The position numbers were made by a program, and so were the translations under genes. Under the pieces are notes generated by a model, which had not been told where the DNA came from, ran no database searches, and worked only from the letters and a program-made list of their open reading frames with translations. This document shows positions 25,049 through 33,380 of a DNA stretch of 64,000 nt, one piece after another. The stretch is from an uncultured Desulfovibrio sp. (lineage in GTDB: Bacteria; Desulfobacterota; Desulfovibrionia; Desulfovibrionales; Desulfovibrionaceae): positions 248,001 through 312,000 of the forward strand of contig CAJXYU010000004.1 in the NCBI GenBank assembly GCA_913063155.1. The letters are read 5' to 3'. The stretch's first letter is position 1. Each line of letters starts with the position of its first letter.

Positions 25049-26881
25049 CTACTCCTTATGGTCAGCGCTGATGACATCCATCTTGCCGTACCCCCGGTCT
25101 CCCGGAGGGATCTCCATGGTCGGGGACGCCGGTTCGTATTCCAGAGTGGGCAGGTCATCATCGGGTTTCTTCCAATAGGCCAGAGTGCGATTCAGCCAGT
25201 CTCGGTCGTTACGGGCCGTAAAGTCCTCACGGTTGTGAGAACCGCGGGATTCAGTGCGTTGCAACGCGCTGTAAGCGATCATGAGCGCCAGCTTGGCCTG
25301 CCCTTCCAGTTTGAGGGCCGCAGCCAATTCCGGGTTTGCCCCACGCCCGTTGGACCGCAAGCCTACGTGGCGGGCACGGGCCAACACATCCTGCAGAGCT
25401 TTAACGCAAGTTTCCAGCCCCTCCCGGGTACGAAAGATGTTTGCGCCCCTGTGTAAAGCCTGCCGCATGGCAGCCCTGACCTTGAAAACATTCTCGGAGC
25501 CGTTCGTGTTATTGATGACGGCCGCAATGCGTTTCTGCTGTTTCTTGTACTCGCCATCAATGATGGAGGAATTGAAAATCACCTCACTGCCCTGCACGTA
25601 CTCCACGAGCTTCTTGCCCACGATTCCGCCAGCCACCACTGTTTCAGCCAGTGAATTACCACCCAAGCGGTTAAAACCGTGCATATCCCAGCAGGCTGCC
25701 TCCCCCGCGCTGAACAGGCCTTTCAGGCCGTAGGCGGCACCGTCCTTGTTGGTGCGCACACCGGCCATGGTGTAGTGCTGCGTGGGCCGCACCGGAATGA
25801 GTTGATGAACGGGATCGATACCCAGAAAAGAGGTACAAATCTCATACACCTCCCTGAGCTTGCCCGTGATGTGCTTCTCGCCCAGATGGCGGATATCCAG
25901 CCAGAGATGTTCTCCATAGGAACTCTTGACGCCCTTGCCTTCCCGGATGTGGTGGGTCATCCAGCGGGAGACAACGTCGCGCGAAGCCAGCTCGGCCTTT
26001 TCCGGCTCGTAAATATGCATGAAACGCTCTTCATCTACATCCAAAAGCGTTCCGCCGTCGCCTCGGCACCCTTCCGTGACCAGAATATCCGTAGGTACGA
26101 TGCCCGTGGGATGAAACTGGATGGCCTCGGGGTTGCCGATAGGAACCACACCTGATTCCACGGCGATGGAGTGCCCACCGCCGTCGCAAATGACCGCGTT
26201 GGTGGTGTTCGGATAAATACGTCCGAACCCGCCCGTGGCGACGAGGGTGGCCTTGGACAGATAGGTGAACAGTTCGCCTGTACGCAGGCTGCGGGCGATG
26301 ACCCCGAAACAGGACTCGCCGTCCTGCAGCAAGGCGATGGCCTCGGTCTTGTCGTGCACCTCAACGCCGTGCTGAGCGCAGACGTTGTCCACGGTAAACA
26401 AAACCGCATGGCCGGTTCCGTCGGAAACATGGCAGGTGCGCCATTTGGCCGTGCCGCCGAAAGCACGGGCCGTGATCAGTCCTTCCTTTTCAGCCGCTTC
26501 GACCTTCTTGTATTGAGCGCCGCCCTTGAAATAGGAAGACTCGCCGGGGACAACGCGATTCCAAGGTACGCCCCAGTGGGCCAACTGACGCATCTCGATT
26601 GGCGCGCGATCTGCGAAAAGACGGGCCACCTCCTGGTCGCAGCCCCAGTCCGAGCCCTTGACCGTATCCGCGAAATGCACGTCAGGACAGTCTCCTTCTC
26701 CCATGACGCTGTTGCCCAGCGAAGCCTGCATGCCGCCCATGGCGGCAGAGGAATGGGATCGTCGGGCCGGAACTATGCTCAAACAGATGGTGGACAGCCC
26801 GGCCTGGGCCGCCTCAATGGCGGCACGCTCCCCGGCAAGGCCTGCCCCCACGACGAGCACGTCTGTATATACTGTCTGCAT
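25049..26881 (-). CDS. frdA: Fumarate reductase/succinate dehydrogenase flavoprotein subunit
   Basis: A 610-residue flavoprotein that interconverts fumarate and succinate on the cytoplasmic face of the membrane. The N-terminal dinucleotide fold VLVVGAGLAGERAA is followed by SHSSAAMGGMQ, where His43 is the covalent FAD site. FHPTGIVPTDILVTEGCRGDGG carries substrate-binding residues (cited here as the FHPTG and TEGCRGDG parts), and RTESRGSHNREDF lies near the C terminus. I choose the ATG at 26881 with GAGGAG upstream rather than the GTG 6 bases before. Direction of catalysis cannot be fixed from sequence. Confidence 0.9.
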   Translation of the reverse strand: MQTVYTDVLVVGAGLAGERAAIEAAQAGLSTICLSIVPARRSHSSAAMGGMQASLGNSVMGEGDCPDVHFADTVKGSDWGCDQEVARLFADRAPIEMRQLAHWGVPWNRVVPGESSYFKGGAQYKKVEAAEKEGLITARAFGGTAKWRTCHVSDGTGHAVLFTVDNVCAQHGVEVHDKTEAIALLQDGESCFGVIARSLRTGELFTYLSKATLVATGGFGRIYPNTTNAVICDGGGHSIAVESGVVPIGNPEAIQFHPTGIVPTDILVTEGCRGDGGTLLDVDEERFMHIYEPEKAELASRDVVSRWMTHHIREGKGVKSSYGEHLWLDIRHLGEKHITGKLREVYEICTSFLGIDPVHQLIPVRPTQHYTMAGVRTNKDGAAYGLKGLFSAGEAACWDMHGFNRLGGNSLAETVVAGGIVGKKLVEYVQGSEVIFNSSIIDGEYKKQQKRIAAVINNTNGSENVFKVRAAMRQALHRGANIFRTREGLETCVKALQDVLARARHVGLRSNGRGANPELAAALKLEGQAKLALMIAYSALQRTESRGSHNREDFTARNDRDWLNRTLAYWKKPDDDLPTLEYEPASPTMEIPPGDRGYGKMDVISADHKE

Positions 26882-26894
26882 GGTCACTCCTCAC

Positions 26895-27542
26895 CTAGTT
26901 TAAGAACATGAACCTGAGCAGGGTCAGAAGGCCGATGGTGATGAAGCCAACAGTCAGGATGTTCTCCTTTTTCTTGAACATGCTTCTGGAGTCATCCTTG
27001 ATGAAGCCCCATTTGACGGCGATACGGTAAAAACCGATGCCCACATGCAGCTCCACCAGCGGCAAAAGGATGAGATAAAAGACGAACCAGAAACCGCTCT
27101 GAATACGGGCGGCCGATTTGGCGGCGGTTATGGGCAGATCCGTGAGCACCACCCACATGTGGATGGCTCCCATAAGCAGGATGATCATGGCCGATACCGC
27201 CTGAATCACCCACATCCAGGTATCACCGTGACGCATCATGCGGGCATGGGACCAGATGGTTTTCTGGGCCTCAAACCGAAATGGAACCTTGCGGGCCGCC
27301 AGAAAGAAATGAACCAGGAACACGAGAAAAATAAGTGGCCCACCGACCTGGGCCATGCCGGTCGCTTCGAAAAACTCTGCAATGGCGTTCATGACGCCAG
27401 GGCCGATCAGCACACTGGATACGAGAATCATGTGACACCACATGAACAGAATCAGCCCTGCTCCGGATGCCATTTGCATGAAATCGAACAGACCGTCCCA
27501 GCGTGCGGATCTCCCGGCAATGGTGCGGGAATTAGTGGACAT
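26895..27542 (-). CDS. frdC: Fumarate reductase/succinate dehydrogenase diheme cytochrome b subunit
   Basis: A 215-residue membrane anchor with five helices. His37, His78, His128 and His166 lie in helices with spacing close to the four heme b ligands of the Wolinella-type quinol:fumarate reductase (type B, two hemes, one large anchor). It exchanges electrons with menaquinone. The ATG at 27542 has GGAGGAG upstream; a longer frame back to 27641 has no such site. Gene order C-A-B is as in Wolinella and Desulfovibrio gigas. Confidence 0.87.
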   Translation of the reverse strand: MSTNSRTIAGRSARWDGLFDFMQMASGAGLILFMWCHMILVSSVLIGPGVMNAIAEFFEATGMAQVGGPLIFLVFLVHFFLAARKVPFRFEAQKTIWSHARMMRHGDTWMWVIQAVSAMIILLMGAIHMWVVLTDLPITAAKSAARIQSGFWFVFYLILLPLVELHVGIGFYRIAVKWGFIKDDSRSMFKKKENILTVGFITIGLLTLLRFMFLN

Positions 27543-27665
27543 CAACTCCTCCGAGCCGTAAGAAATCATTGAACTGAACCGTTTGATTTTCATGACCTTT
27601 GCTCTGTGTCTTGTCAATGCCACGCGCCCATCCCCAGACAAACCAAAAGCGCTTAAAATACTGAA

Positions 27666-27693
27666 ATAATAAAATAATTAAACGCAAAGACAA
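27666..27693 (-). promoter_or_regulatory. Promoter candidate of frdCAB
   Basis: On the minus strand TTGTCT (27693-27688), 16 bases, TATTAT (27671-27666). It leaves a leader of about 115 bases. The AT-rich gap 27543-27871 between frdC and the peptidase gene holds this and the divergent promoter at 27796-27824, and otherwise nothing I can name. Confidence 0.5.
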
Positions 27694-27795
27694 AGCTTCA
27701 TCCAACTTTTCATAATCTTTTACATCTTTCCCCTTTGCCTTCCACGAAACGATTCTTATTATTCCTCTACGTTTTCATATGGAAAACCAGTCTCA

Positions 27796-27824
27796 TTGAC
27801 ACACCTGTGTTGTAACAATACAAC
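27796..27824 (+). promoter_or_regulatory. Promoter of the M16 peptidase gene with overlapping palindrome
   Basis: A perfect TTGACA (27796-27801), 17 bases, TACAAC (27819-27824). GTTGTA-ACAA-TACAAC (27809-27824) is a perfect palindrome covering the -10 and would serve as an operator. ACACCTGTGT (27801-27810) is a second short palindrome beside it. Confidence 0.6.
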
Positions 27825-27871
27825 TCCTTACCGTTTCATCCTGCAGATAAGGGATTACACGGAGTGACATC

Positions 27872-30538
27872 ATGTTCAAAAAAATTATTATCTTCGGAGG
27901 GCTGCTGCTTTTCTTGGCGGCCTGCAACAGCACTATGAAAAAAACACCCGACACGCCTCTGGTCCCCCCGGCATCCGCCGCCAGCGACGAGCCGATGCTG
28001 GTAAAACTCAAAAACGGACTCACTGTACTCGCCAAACGCGACGAGCGTTTTCCCCTGGTCAACGTCCGCCTGTATGTCCATGCAGGATCGGCCTATGAGA
28101 CCCCGGAAATCGCCGGGATCAGCCATCTGCTTGAGCACATGGTATTCAAAGGCACGAAGAAGCGCGCCCCGGGCCAGACCGCCATGGATATCGAATCCGT
28201 GGGCGGCGGCCTCAACGCTGCCACCAGCTTCGATTATACGGTCTATTATGTGGAAGTTCCGAACAAGGAATGGAAACTCGGCATGGATGTGGTCACGGAC
28301 ATGGCCTTTGACCCGGCCATAGACCCCGTGGAGCTGAAAAGCGAACGCAAGGTGGTTCTGGCCGAGCTTGAGCGCGGGGAGGACAATCCGGGCAGCCGGC
28401 TGTTCAAGTCCCTTCAGGGCATGCTCTGGAAAGGCACGAGCTATGAATGGCCCGTCATCGGCTACCGCGATACGGTGTCAGGCCTGAGTTCCGAGGATAT
28501 CCACGCCTATATCGACAGGCTGTACCAGCCTCAGTCCATGCTGCTCACTATAGTGGGCGACATTGATCCGGCTCAGGTGGTGGCCGAGGCCGAGAAACTC
28601 GTCGGCAGCCGCCCCAACAACCGGGAAGTTCTGCCTCCCACCCCCTTCAAGATGCCCACCGAGCCCATCGGTCCTGAATTTTCTGTGGTCAAAGGCAAGT
28701 GGAACAAAGTCTACCTGGGCGCGGCTTTTCCCATCCCGAACCTGAAGTCCGGGGAACTGGCCGGGCTGGAAATGCTCTCTCACCTGCTGGGTGGAGACGA
28801 CACTTCAAGACTCTACCGCAAATTCAAGTACGATATGCGACTGGTGGACGACATTTCGGTGGCTCCACTCAGCCTGGAACGCAGCGGATTCCTGTACGTC
28901 AACGCCACGCTGGATTCGGAGAACGTGGAACAATTCTGGACCGAACTCATGAAGGAATTCGCCACATTCGATCCCTCGGTGTTCACCGACCGGGAAATCG
29001 AACGCGCCCGCCTCAACCTGGAGGATTCCCTGTTCCTGACCAAGGAAACACTGTCAGGACTTGCCAGCAAGATCGGATACTTCCAGTTCTTCGAAAACGG
29101 CGAACAAGGCGAGGAAAACTACCTCTTCGCTCTCAAACATGTCGACCGTGAAGAAATGGCCGAGGTTTTTCACAAATACATGCGCCCGACCAGGCTCGTG
29201 TCCTCCATCCTGGTGCCCGAAAGCAACGGAGTCTCCGCAGACAGGCTCAAGAAAATCACAACCGCCGAATGGAACGGCATTGCCAAGGCGGAAAAGGAAA
29301 AGGCTCAGCAGACGACAGGTAAAGAGATCATCGAACTGCCCGGCGGCAACAGGTTGGTGCTCCTGCCCGACTCCACCCTGCCCTACACGGCCATGTCCAT
29401 CTATTGGCCCGGCGGTGACGGTGATGTGCCCGCCGACAAGCAGGGCTTGGCCTCCCTGGCGGCCAAGGTACTGACGAAGGGCACCGAAAAAATGAATGCC
29501 ACAGAGATCGAGGACTTCCTGTCCGATCACGCGGCCAGCATCGGCGCAACTTCGGGCCGCAACGTCTTCGCTTTGGAGTCCAAATTCCCGTCACGGTTCA
29601 GCAAAAAAATCCTGCCCCTGATCGAGGATGTAATACTCACGCCGGCATGGCTTGGCGAGGAAATCGAACGCGCCAAGGAAGATCAGATCGCAGCTGTCAA
29701 ACAGAGCGAAGACAGGCCTCTGGGACTCATGTTCCGGCACCTGTTCCCGTACCTCTTCGCCAATGCGCCATACAGCTACCTTTCCGAAGGCACCGCTGAA
29801 GGCGTCAAAACCTTGCAACGCAAGGACGCCGTGGACTTCTGGACCAGGCAGTCCAAGGAACCCTTTGTGTTGGCCGTTGTCGGAGACTACGACCGCAAAC
29901 AAATCACCACATTCGCGGAACAGATTGCCAAAGCCATGAAGACCTCCGCTCCAAAATATGTATTCCAGGACGCGGTCTGGAACAAAGAGCGGGAAAAAAC
30001 CATGACCCTGCCGGACCGGAACCAGGCCCACATGTTGCTGACCTTCCCTGTCCCGGGCAAGGATGACCTGGAGGCCTCGGCCGAACTCAACGTGCTCAAG
30101 GCTGCGCTCTCCGGCCAATCCGGACTGCTCTTCCGCGACATGCGGGACAAACAGGGCCTTGGCTATACAGTGACCGCCATCCTCTGGCAAACGCGTCAGG
30201 ACGGGCTCATGGCCCTGTATATCGGCACCCAGCCCGAAAAGGTGGACCAAGCCCTGAACGGTTTCAACAAGGTCATCCACGACCTTCAAACCACCCTGCT
30301 GCCTGAGGAGGAAATCAGCCGCGCGCGCAATATCCTCACAGGAGACTACTACCAGGAGCACCAATCACTCCTCTCCCGAAGCCGCGAGGCAGCAAGCCTC
30401 ATGGTCCAAGGCTTCAACATGGAGCACAAGCGCCTGGTTATTGATCGCTCCAAAAGCGTCACGGCCGAAGAAATCCGCGACCTGGTCCGCAAATACATGA
30501 CGCCTGACAAGGCCTACCTCATGAAGGTGGTTCCGTAA
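27872..30538 (+). CDS. M16-family zinc metallopeptidase lipoprotein (tandem pitrilysin/insulinase domains)
   Basis: An 888-residue lipoprotein with signal ending LAAC (Cys18). The first M16 domain has the inverted zinc motif HLLEH at residues 85-89, with VVLAELERGEDNPG about 75 residues later giving the third ligand. The second domain (about residues 480-880) lacks the motif, as usual for the non-catalytic partner half, and includes RDMRDKQGLGYTV. Such proteins degrade peptides in the periplasm. The ribosome site is ACGGAG. It is a single-gene unit with its own promoter and terminator. Confidence 0.88.
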   Translation: MFKKIIIFGGLLLFLAACNSTMKKTPDTPLVPPASAASDEPMLVKLKNGLTVLAKRDERFPLVNVRLYVHAGSAYETPEIAGISHLLEHMVFKGTKKRAPGQTAMDIESVGGGLNAATSFDYTVYYVEVPNKEWKLGMDVVTDMAFDPAIDPVELKSERKVVLAELERGEDNPGSRLFKSLQGMLWKGTSYEWPVIGYRDTVSGLSSEDIHAYIDRLYQPQSMLLTIVGDIDPAQVVAEAEKLVGSRPNNREVLPPTPFKMPTEPIGPEFSVVKGKWNKVYLGAAFPIPNLKSGELAGLEMLSHLLGGDDTSRLYRKFKYDMRLVDDISVAPLSLERSGFLYVNATLDSENVEQFWTELMKEFATFDPSVFTDREIERARLNLEDSLFLTKETLSGLASKIGYFQFFENGEQGEENYLFALKHVDREEMAEVFHKYMRPTRLVSSILVPESNGVSADRLKKITTAEWNGIAKAEKEKAQQTTGKEIIELPGGNRLVLLPDSTLPYTAMSIYWPGGDGDVPADKQGLASLAAKVLTKGTEKMNATEIEDFLSDHAASIGATSGRNVFALESKFPSRFSKKILPLIEDVILTPAWLGEEIERAKEDQIAAVKQSEDRPLGLMFRHLFPYLFANAPYSYLSEGTAEGVKTLQRKDAVDFWTRQSKEPFVLAVVGDYDRKQITTFAEQIAKAMKTSAPKYVFQDAVWNKEREKTMTLPDRNQAHMLLTFPVPGKDDLEASAELNVLKAALSGQSGLLFRDMRDKQGLGYTVTAILWQTRQDGLMALYIGTQPEKVDQALNGFNKVIHDLQTTLLPEEEISRARNILTGDYYQEHQSLLSRSREAASLMVQGFNMEHKRLVIDRSKSVTAEEIRDLVRKYMTPDKAYLMKVVP

Positions 30539-30562
30539 CGGGCGTTCAACAATATGACGACT

Positions 30563-30593
30563 AAGGCCGTTCCTCACAGGACGGCCTTTTTTT
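30563..30593 (+). terminator. Intrinsic terminator after the M16 peptidase gene
   Basis: AAGGCCGT and ACGGCCTT arms (30563-30588) plus an inner CCT/AGG pair, then seven T residues. The promoter of the TetR gene follows immediately. Confidence 0.85.
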
Positions 30594-30594
30594 C

Positions 30595-30624
30595 TTGACA
30601 TCGCTAGACCGATCGGTCTAGCGA
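30595..30624 (+). promoter_or_regulatory. TetR operator palindrome behind a TTGACA box
   Basis: TTGACA (30595-30600) is directly followed by a perfect 24-base palindrome (30601-30624) whose core is TAGACCGATCGGTCTA. The palindrome fills the spacer and -10 region and ends at the first possible start codon, so bound repressor would block the polymerase. A related site lies at 31243-31261. Confidence 0.8.
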
Positions 30625-31214
30625 TGCCGAAAATGAGTGAAGAAACCAAAAAAAGAATTATCGAAGCTGGAGCCGAGCTGATCCATACCAAAGGCTTCAA
30701 CAATACGGGACTCCAGGACATTCTCAAGGCTGCCGGGGTCCCCAAGGGGTCTTTTTATTTCTATTTCAAGAATAAGGAAGACTTCGGAATTGAGGTGGTC
30801 AATCATTATGCCCAGTTCTTTCGCGCCCTGATCAGCGATATCCTGAATGATGAAAGCCGCCCTCCTCTGGAGCGCCTTCAATCTTTTTTCCGTTGGTTCT
30901 ACAACTATTTTGAATCCCACGGCTACAGGCGGGGCTGCCCCATCGGCAATCTGGGGCAGGAAATGGGTGACCTGAGCACCGCCTTTCAATTACGGTTGCA
31001 ACAGTCCATAGACGGTTTAGCGGCCGCACTGAAAAAGGTGCTCCTCGAGGCACAGCGTAACGGCGACCTTGCACACAACGTGGATTGTGGGGAAATGGCC
31101 TATTTCATCATCAGCGCTTGGCAAGGAGCGATGATCCGCATGAAGGTAATGAAAAACGGCGAACCGTTGAAACTCTTCCACAAGTATGTGTTCACCCAAT
31201 TGCTCAGGTCCTGA
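30624..31214 (+). CDS. TetR/AcrR-family regulator, NemR-like
   Basis: A regulator of 196 residues (193 if the ATG at 30633 is used). Residues 8-55 form the TetR helix-turn-helix (LQDILKAAGVPKGSFYFYFK). The ligand domain contains YRRGCPIGNLGQEMGD with Cys105; this segment and the Cys position match NemR-type sensors of reactive electrophiles and chlorine species. Neither start codon has a ribosome site, and a transcript starting behind the palindrome would be almost leaderless. It likely represses itself and the downstream AhpD-like gene through the two palindromes. Confidence 0.85.
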   Translation: MPKMSEETKKRIIEAGAELIHTKGFNNTGLQDILKAAGVPKGSFYFYFKNKEDFGIEVVNHYAQFFRALISDILNDESRPPLERLQSFFRWFYNYFESHGYRRGCPIGNLGQEMGDLSTAFQLRLQQSIDGLAAALKKVLLEAQRNGDLAHNVDCGEMAYFIISAWQGAMIRMKVMKNGEPLKLFHKYVFTQLLRS

Positions 31215-31242
31215 TGACCAGAGTGTTTTTATTTTTCGTCTC

Positions 31243-31261
31243 AATAGACGACCGGTCTATT
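31243..31261 (+). promoter_or_regulatory. Second TetR operator, upstream of the AhpD-like gene
   Basis: AATAGAC-GACCG-GTCTATT, perfect 7-base arms sharing TAGAC/GTCTA with the palindrome at 30601-30624. It lies 27 bases before the start codon at 31288. Confidence 0.7.
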
Positions 31262-31287
31262 AGTTAACCGAAACAAAGGAGAAAACA

Positions 31288-31809
31288 ATGTTCATGCTCA
31301 ACTATGTAACCCCGGAACATGCTGAAGGCGTCACTGCTGAAATCTACAATTTTTTCCCCAAGAGAATGGGAGTCCCGGCTCCGATGCAACTATTGAGTGT
31401 CAGCCCTGAATTGCTTCAAATCCAAGCGGATTCCATTGGCCATTTCATGCGGCAGGGCGAAATCGAGCATTCGGTCCTGGCGGCTATCCGCTATCTGGCG
31501 GCCCGCTTATTCGACTACGACTACTGCCGCCAACTCAATGAGAAAATGCTTATGGCGCAGGGCATGACCAAACAGGAACTTGAAGTCATGTGGACAAATC
31601 CCCTCGACAGTCCCTTTGATAAAAATGAAAACGCCCTGTTGGCGTTTGTCGTCAAGTCGCTCAAAAATCCGATGGAGATCGCGCAGGACGACATCGAGCA
31701 ACTGAAAAAGATGGGCTGGCCGGAAAAGGCCATTTTCGAGGCAACCGCGCACGGAAGTGCAATGCAGGCGCACGGGACTCTCTTCAAAACCTTCATGAAA
31801 AAGAAGTAG
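31288..31809 (+). CDS. AhpD/carboxymuconolactone decarboxylase-like protein without CxxC
   Basis: A 173-residue helical cytoplasmic protein of the AhpD-like (CMD) superfamily. In the position of the usual CxxC-x3-H redox motif it has Tyr77-Asp-Tyr-Cys80 and Asn84, so only the second Cys is kept and peroxidase-type disulfide chemistry as in AhpD is unlikely. Relatives with this single Cys may act on electrophilic small molecules. AAAGGAG precedes the ATG. It is the likely target of the TetR regulator just upstream, and a stress or detoxification role fits. Confidence 0.7.
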   Translation: MFMLNYVTPEHAEGVTAEIYNFFPKRMGVPAPMQLLSVSPELLQIQADSIGHFMRQGEIEHSVLAAIRYLAARLFDYDYCRQLNEKMLMAQGMTKQELEVMWTNPLDSPFDKNENALLAFVVKSLKNPMEIAQDDIEQLKKMGWPEKAIFEATAHGSAMQAHGTLFKTFMKKK

Positions 31810-31901
31810 CGGCTGAACCGCCAGGTGAGACTTGCGAAGAACAAGGTTCCTGAGATACACAAATTGAACGAAATCAATCGTATTCAGGAAAAGGAAAACA
31901 T

Positions 31902-32249
31902 ATGGCCCTTATCTTCGGTTCGCCCAAACGGCAAGCTCCCAGGGAAGAACAGAAAAGCGATCATCGTCTCAGGCTCGCCAAGGAACAGTATCTGGCGGGC
32001 AACCTGAAGATCGTGACGACAGAGGCTGTCCCCGGCAGGGATATTGTGGGCGCGTTCGGCCTGCTTGTCTGCCGCAGCTACAACTTTGACAACGCCTTCT
32101 ACGGCCTCATGGCCCAAGCCATCGACGTCAATGCCGACGCCATCGTGGGCTATCGTGAATCAGTGGCTTTCCACCCTGAGGGAGACAAGTACTACTCCTG
32201 CTACGGGACGGCGGTCCGTCTCAAACCCTTCAAAAGTACCAAACGTTAA
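31902..32249 (+). CDS. YbjQ/UPF0145-type protein
   Basis: A 115-residue protein. After a basic 30-residue lead, VTTEAVPGRDIVGAFGLLVC and then DVNADAIVGYRESVAFH match the YbjQ/UPF0145 (heavy-metal-binding domain) pattern, which forms pentameric beta assemblies of unknown role. AAAAGGAAAA precedes the ATG. It is a single gene in front of a bidirectional terminator. The preceding 90 bases hold no clear promoter. Confidence 0.7.
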   Translation: MALIFGSPKRQAPREEQKSDHRLRLAKEQYLAGNLKIVTTEAVPGRDIVGAFGLLVCRSYNFDNAFYGLMAQAIDVNADAIVGYRESVAFHPEGDKYYSCYGTAVRLKPFKSTKR

Positions 32250-32254
32250 AGCAA

Positions 32255-32290
32255 AACCGGGAAAGTTCACAGAACTCTCCCGGTTATTCC
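32255..32290. terminator. Bidirectional terminator between YbjQ-like gene and aroC
   Basis: AACCGGGA (32255-32262) and TCCCGGTT (32278-32285) arms with an inner AGTTC/GAACT pair. On the minus strand TTTTGC follows, so it ends aroC; on the plus strand ATTCCTTTC follows. Confidence 0.75.
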
Positions 32291-32310
32291 TTTCAATAAC
32301 AAATATTCAC

Positions 32311-33372
32311 CTACTCTCGCACGCCCAATCGCCTGTCCAAAAGCAGGAGATCTGCCAATGTCATCGCCATCATGGACTTGAGAACAGGGTTGACCCTGGG
32401 GATGGCCGAGATATCGTGCCGCCCGCCCACACGAACGCAGACCGTACCGCCGTTGCGATGCATGCACTGCTGTTCCTTGGCGATGGACGGAATGGGCTTG
32501 ATATAGGCTCGCGCCACAATGTCCTGGCCGCTGGAAATGCCACCGAGCACACCCCCGGCATTATTGGAAGAAAAACCGTCGAGGGTCATGTAGTCATTGT
32601 TTTTTGAACCGACGTTTCGCGCGGCCTTGCAACCCGCGCCGATTTCCACGGCCTTGACAGCGCCGACGCTCATGAAGGCATAGGCCAACCGGGCGTCCAG
32701 TTTATCGAACACCGGTTCTCCAAGTCCCGGCGGAACTCCAACGGCGCGCACTTCGACTACTCCGCCCACGGTGTCGCCCTCGCCCTTGACCTGGGTGATG
32801 CGTTCGTCCCATTGCTTCACGACGCCGCTGTCAGCGCTGAAATACTGGGTACCCTGAGCAGATTCATAGTCGACCCCCTGAACCGGAATACCGCCCAGTT
32901 CCGTGGTATAGGCGTACAGGGAAATGCCTTCACGGCGCAGCAATTCCATGGCGATGGCGCCACCCACCACGCGGGAAACGGTTTCTCGGCCAGAGGAACG
33001 GCCTCCGCCGCGGTAATCCCGCCGACCGAATTTGGCGTGAAAGGTGAAGTCGGCATGCCCAGGACGAAATATATCCTTGATGTCGGAATAGTCTCTGGAG
33101 CGTTGGTCCTCGTTTTCAACGAAAAAACCGATTGGAGTGCCGGTAGTCTTGCCCTCGAAAACCCCGGAGAGAAGCCGAACCGCATCGGATTCTTTGCGGG
33201 CCGTGGAAGCCTTGCCCGCTCCCGGCTTGCGCCTGTCCAGCTCCTCTTGAATCATGGCCTCGGTCAGAGAAATGCCCGCCGGACAGCCGTCCACCACCCC
33301 ACCAAGGCCGGGACCATGGGATTCGCCGAAAGTCGTCAGTTTGAAAACCGTTCCGAATGTATTGCCGCTCAT
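32311..33372 (-). CDS. aroC: Chorismate synthase
   Basis: A 353-residue enzyme that converts 5-enolpyruvylshikimate 3-phosphate to chorismate with reduced FMN, the last shikimate step. The start MSGNTFGTVFKLTTFGESHG and the downstream FRPGHADFTF and GRRDYRGGGRSSGRETVSRV segments are family signatures. Length is normal. It is the last gene of a minus-strand run with aroL five genes earlier, only 8 bases after ktrA, so the two pathways share a transcript. Confidence 0.93.
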   Translation of the reverse strand: MSGNTFGTVFKLTTFGESHGPGLGGVVDGCPAGISLTEAMIQEELDRRKPGAGKASTARKESDAVRLLSGVFEGKTTGTPIGFFVENEDQRSRDYSDIKDIFRPGHADFTFHAKFGRRDYRGGGRSSGRETVSRVVGGAIAMELLRREGISLYAYTTELGGIPVQGVDYESAQGTQYFSADSGVVKQWDERITQVKGEGDTVGGVVEVRAVGVPPGLGEPVFDKLDARLAYAFMSVGAVKAVEIGAGCKAARNVGSKNNDYMTLDGFSSNNAGGVLGGISSGQDIVARAYIKPIPSIAKEQQCMHRNGGTVCVRVGGRHDISAIPRVNPVLKSMMAMTLADLLLLDRRLGVRE

Positions 33373-33380
33373 GCTTTTTC

